A stretch of DNA of 64,000 bases from assembly GCA_017513085.1 (NCBI GenBank), contig JAFWDK010000027.1, forward strand, positions 160,564 to 224,563, given 5' to 3'. Shown here in pieces: positions 61,821 to 64,000 of this stretch. The notes under the pieces were generated by a model, which was not told the DNA's origin, ran no database searches, and saw nothing but the letters and a program-made list of their open reading frames with translations. Both the position numbers and the translations under genes were made by a program. Positions within the stretch are counted from its first letter, which is position 1. Each line of letters starts with the position of its first letter. The stretch is from Clostridiales bacterium (GTDB taxonomy: Bacteria > Bacillota > Clostridia > Saccharofermentanales > Saccharofermentanaceae).

Positions 61821-63104
61821 TCAGTTAAACCGGTAATAATCAGCATACATCCATGTGCCGGACTTGCCGTAATGGAACTTCCATCCGTCTCTTCCCGGCT
61901 TGGTCTGCTCGAATTCCGGATCGAACACATATGTCGTCCCTTCCATGTCGATCTCCACCCAGGAATGTGGCGAAAGTCCGCCGTTCCGGTTCTTCACATA
62001 ACCCACGATCTGATGGGAATCGTAACCCAGAGCCTGCGTCATCTCATAGAAGGTCGCCGCATACACATAGCAGTTTCCCTTACGTGTCGAGAATCCGAGA
62101 TGCGCAAGATACCGCGTCCCGTAATCCTGATTCAGACTGCTTCGTACATAGGTGATCCCCACCGACCAGTTATATGCCTTTCGGATATCCCAGCCTACCT
62201 GATCAAGGATCGCGCAGGCCTCCGGATACATATTCCGTACATACGTCATTGAATAGAAGATCCCGAAACTGTCACACAGCGCACGGAACTCCGGCAATAC
62301 GCAGAACTGCTCCATAACCTGAAGCCGGCTCATCTCACTTCTTCTGAGCTTTCCGACCCAGAACATCAGGCCATCGATATCCGGTTCACGATCCAGAAGC
62401 GTACGGTAACAGATCGTCACAAACTCCTCATCGATCATCTTCCTGGCTTTGAATTCATCACTGTCAAAGAAGCATGCAGCAACTTCAAGGCCGCCCTTGT
62501 TCTTGTTCAGAAGCTCGCCCAGCCAGTAATTCAGGCCGGCTCTCTCGTACCGTCTGTCCAGGCAATGGGAATACAATCTTGCTATAAAAGCACTGATCTT
62601 CGGGTATTTATCTCCCAGCTGGGAGGAGGCATGTGTGCCCTGCTCAATACCACAGGAAGCGCAGATGTTGCCAAACTCCTTCGAATTAAGGATACCGGAG
62701 ATCACAAAAGATCTCGACGCGCCATTACCGATCACGCCATCCCAGTAGTTGACCTCACCTTCCGTGGCTTGCCGGCCGAGTGCGCCGGAATATAAAGCAC
62801 GGATAAAATCCGCATCTCCCAGGTTTCTCTTGGAGAATTCTTCTCCGGTCAGAAAAGTTACGACGAGCTGAACGCCATTGAAATCACCTTTTTTAGCAGC
62901 TCCACACCAGAATGCGATCTCCTCCGGAGAACCCTCTCTGGCCAGGATCCCATTGTAAAGACCAATCACCAATTGCTCGATCGGTTCTTGCGGTTTGGAA
63001 GGAACTTCCGGATCATCTTGCGCCAGCACGGTCCCCCACATACCGAATAGCATCACCAAAGTGGTCAATAAACTGATAACTCGTCTCGAAATCTGTCTTT
63101 TCAT
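61821..63104 (-). CDS. Secreted protein: DUF4214 repeats plus transglutaminase-like domain
   Basis: 427 aa from ATG 63104 (GGGGAG upstream); upstream in-frame codons lack a site. Signal peptide (LLTTLVMLFGMWGTVLAQ). Three to four DUF4214-like segments (VIGLYNGILAREGSPEEIAFWC, FIRALYSGALGRQATEGEVNYW, FIARLYSHCLDRRYERAG, FVTICYRTLLDREPDIDGLMFW) to about 290, then a transglutaminase-like fold with Cys in FSTRKGNCYVYAATF, His in LSPHSWVEIDM and Asp in TYVFDPEFEQ. All three catalytic residues are present. It could cleave or cross-link surface peptides. Shares the DUF4214 architecture with the LRR protein at 46.9 kb. Confidence 0.9.
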   Translation of the reverse strand: MKRQISRRVISLLTTLVMLFGMWGTVLAQDDPEVPSKPQEPIEQLVIGLYNGILAREGSPEEIAFWCGAAKKGDFNGVQLVVTFLTGEEFSKRNLGDADFIRALYSGALGRQATEGEVNYWDGVIGNGASRSFVISGILNSKEFGNICASCGIEQGTHASSQLGDKYPKISAFIARLYSHCLDRRYERAGLNYWLGELLNKNKGGLEVAACFFDSDEFKARKMIDEEFVTICYRTLLDREPDIDGLMFWVGKLRRSEMSRLQVMEQFCVLPEFRALCDSFGIFYSMTYVRNMYPEACAILDQVGWDIRKAYNWSVGITYVRSSLNQDYGTRYLAHLGFSTRKGNCYVYAATFYEMTQALGYDSHQIVGYVKNRNGGLSPHSWVEIDMEGTTYVFDPEFEQTKPGRDGWKFHYGKSGTWMYADYYRFN

Positions 63105-63124
63105 AACTCTTCTCCCCGCAAAAG

Positions 63125-63808
63125 CTAATAGAAAAGTCCGTCGTCTCCTATACACCCGTCATTCGGATCACTCGTCGCCTTAGTCGGCTTCTTCTTCGTA
63201 GTCGTCGGCTCCGGCGTAGGCGTAACGTCGTCCTGTCCATTCATCAGGATGATCGTTTTCCCGTCTTTATAGATCACCTCTGCCTCCGAAATATTCCGCA
63301 TGTCAAAATGTGTGATCTCATCGACCGTTCCGTTCTCATAGTTGATACGGATATCATATTCCTTATTCTCATCGACATTAAAAAACGCATCACGGACTTC
63401 ACCGTCCGGGAAAGGCTCGTCCACGAGATTCTCCGGTCCGAAGTCCGCTTCCCCGTTTTCCTTGATATAAATGCCTATAATAGTGAGTCCTGTCGAATTT
63501 TTAACCGGATACGAAATGTTATGGTTCGCCTCATCTCCCAAAACCTGACTTGCCGCAGTGGTTGCCTCTGTCGTGGACTCCTCAAACAGATTCATCTCGT
63601 GTCCATCACCAAAAGAACCTTCCTCTGCGCTCGGATCTCTGGCTTTATCTTTTCCTGCTTCATCAGAAGTTTCCGCTTCTTTCGTGGTTTCAGCAGTTGC
63701 CTGTTGCGTCGTTGAAGAAGAGGCCGCTCCCGTCTCCTTGTCCTTTGGACCACATCCGGAAGCTAACGCTAACGCCAGCACCAGAAGAGCAATATTTGCT
63801 CTCTTCAT
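63125..63808 (-). CDS. Hypothetical lipoprotein
   Basis: 227 aa. Lipobox ALASGC, then a Thr/Glu/Ser-rich spacer of about 75 residues, then a beta-rich domain (NSTGLTIIGIYIKENGEADF, YDIRINYENGTVDEITHFDM) that resembles small periplasmic beta-sandwich domains, and a Thr/Pro/Lys C-terminus. Starts behind GGGGGAG. It lies 20 bases before the DUF4214/transglutaminase gene on the same strand, so both may be cotranscribed. Confidence 0.75.
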   Translation of the reverse strand: MKRANIALLVLALALASGCGPKDKETGAASSSTTQQATAETTKEAETSDEAGKDKARDPSAEEGSFGDGHEMNLFEESTTEATTAASQVLGDEANHNISYPVKNSTGLTIIGIYIKENGEADFGPENLVDEPFPDGEVRDAFFNVDENKEYDIRINYENGTVDEITHFDMRNISEAEVIYKDGKTIILMNGQDDVTPTPEPTTTKKKPTKATSDPNDGCIGDDGLFY

Positions 63809-63872
63809 AAATCTCCCCCTAAAGCAAAAATGTGTGTCATAAACTTTTAAATAATTATATAAAGCTTTCCCA

Positions 63873-63898
63873 ATCTGCCGTACTATATGACGGCAGAT
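63873..63898 (-). terminator. Hairpin at the end of the AT-hook gene
   Basis: ATCTGCCGT (63873-63881) / ACGGCAGAT (63890-63898). The stem overlaps the stop codon of the minus-strand gene; no strong T tract follows, so termination is tentative. Confidence 0.5.
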
Positions 63899-63999
63899 CA
63901 GGAGTTTTTCCTCGGACGTCCACGTGGACGCTTTGGGTTTTGTACCTGCGGTTCCTTCTTTGGTCGGCCACGTTTTTTCGGTTCGGGCTTTGGAACCGG
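63898..63999 (-). CDS. C-terminal end of an AT-hook protein (5' end outside window)
   Basis: Minus-strand frame of 33 codons to TGA at 63898-63900, open to the right edge. It contains two AT-hook-like motifs, KKRGRPKK and KRPRGRPRK, that bind the minor groove of AT-rich DNA, separated by a short linker. Pro/Lys-rich tails of this kind are found on DNA-binding proteins of Clostridia. The main domain is outside the window, so the full function is unknown. Confidence 0.7.
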   Translation of the reverse strand, partial: PVPKPEPKKRGRPKKEPQVQNPKRPRGRPRKNS

Positions 64000-64000
64000 T

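Larger units (their letters stand above)
6583..62593. repeat. Dispersed octamer GTGCTTTT / AAAAGCAC (30 copies)
   Basis: Copies found by eye start at 6583, 6913, 8521, 12676, 29556, 31823, 31862, 32162, 33306, 34977, 36105, 36766, 37898, 38983, 39236, 39252, 39862, 42173, 43179, 45294, 51766, 52904, 53031, 54864, 56908, 59289, 59357, 60666, 61268 and 62586. Eighteen are the nonamer AGTGCTTTT. A uniform model predicts about two octamers in 64 kb on both strands. Both orientations are about equally used (18 and 12). At least seven lie between genes. None lies in the rlmD-inserted element or in the AT-rich island at 1.4-4.6 kb. Confidence 0.75.

Noticed and set aside
6583..62593. Octamer GTGCTTTT explained wholly by codon use
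   Set aside because: Copies occur in different frames, on both strands, and at least seven lie between genes including a tRNA promoter; a codon effect may add to it but does not explain it.

Overview
The window looks like a chromosomal segment of an anaerobic, fermentative Clostridia-type bacterium (Bacillota). The evidence is a HydF maturase for [FeFe]-hydrogenase, a pair of GH94 phosphorylases for intracellular cellobiose and cellodextrin use, many lipoproteins with Ser/Thr/Glu-rich linkers, AGGAGG-type ribosome binding sites, an ApbE/NusG-II/Gx-transporter cluster, and secreted DUF4214 proteins. A gut or rumen Oscillospiraceae/Saccharofermentans-like host is plausible, but no rRNA is present to prove it.

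Layout. 0-1.4 kb: tail of an unidentified gene, then hydF. 1.5-4.6 kb: an AT-rich accessory island with a 428-aa unknown gene divergent from a compact DUF4417 / GHH-type nuclease / putative immunity operon. 4.7-10.3 kb: a complete carbohydrate ABC importer (ATPase, two permeases, and a binding protein with an extra C-terminal membrane helix) and an OB-fold-like lipoprotein. 10.5-15.5 kb: a small membrane protein, a class A penicillin-binding protein and the rRNA methyltransferase rlmD (rumA). 15.15-28.71 kb: a 13.6-kb integrative mobilizable element inserted in the 3' end of rlmD. It carries two lipoproteins, an ECF sigma/anti-sigma pair, a BlaI/BlaR-like pair sharing an operator with a DUF2079 membrane protein, an oriT of the RSF1010/pSK41 type, an ATPase, DUF3847, a MobA/MobL relaxase, an XRE regulator, a KilA-N protein and a large serine recombinase. 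28.8-36.6 kb: cellodextrin phosphorylase, a multiply frameshifted pseudogene, cellobiose phosphorylase and a solute-binding lipoprotein. 36.8-42.9 kb: tRNA-Ala(GGC), nnrE, Gx transporter, NusG-II protein, apbE, an Ig-like lipoprotein, dusB and a PAP2 phosphatase. 42.9-43.4 kb: a gene-free stretch with a long CsoR-like palindrome and repeats. 43.4-46.7 kb: a Zur-like regulator and a zinc ABC importer behind a Fur/Zur-type palindrome. 46.9-64 kb: a leucine-rich-repeat/DUF4214 surface protein, a PrsA-like foldase, exonuclease III, an asparaginase-like protein with altered catalytic motifs, a large lipoprotein, proB, potABC without potD, an acyltransferase, a DUF4214/transglutaminase protein, a lipoprotein and the tail of an AT-hook protein.

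How the parts fit. Sugar import and phosphorolysis, hydrogenase maturation and flavin-transfer genes fit an anaerobe that conserves ATP while fermenting plant oligosaccharides. The boundaries of the mobile element are supported by three independent signs: the recombinase ends with the same peptide (ETVVLLSK) that precedes the foreign-looking C-terminal extension of RlmD; the element carries oriT and relaxase; and the octamer GTGCTTTT/AAAAGCAC, which I counted 30 times in the window, is absent inside the element. The function of that octamer is unknown and is one of the most unusual signals here.
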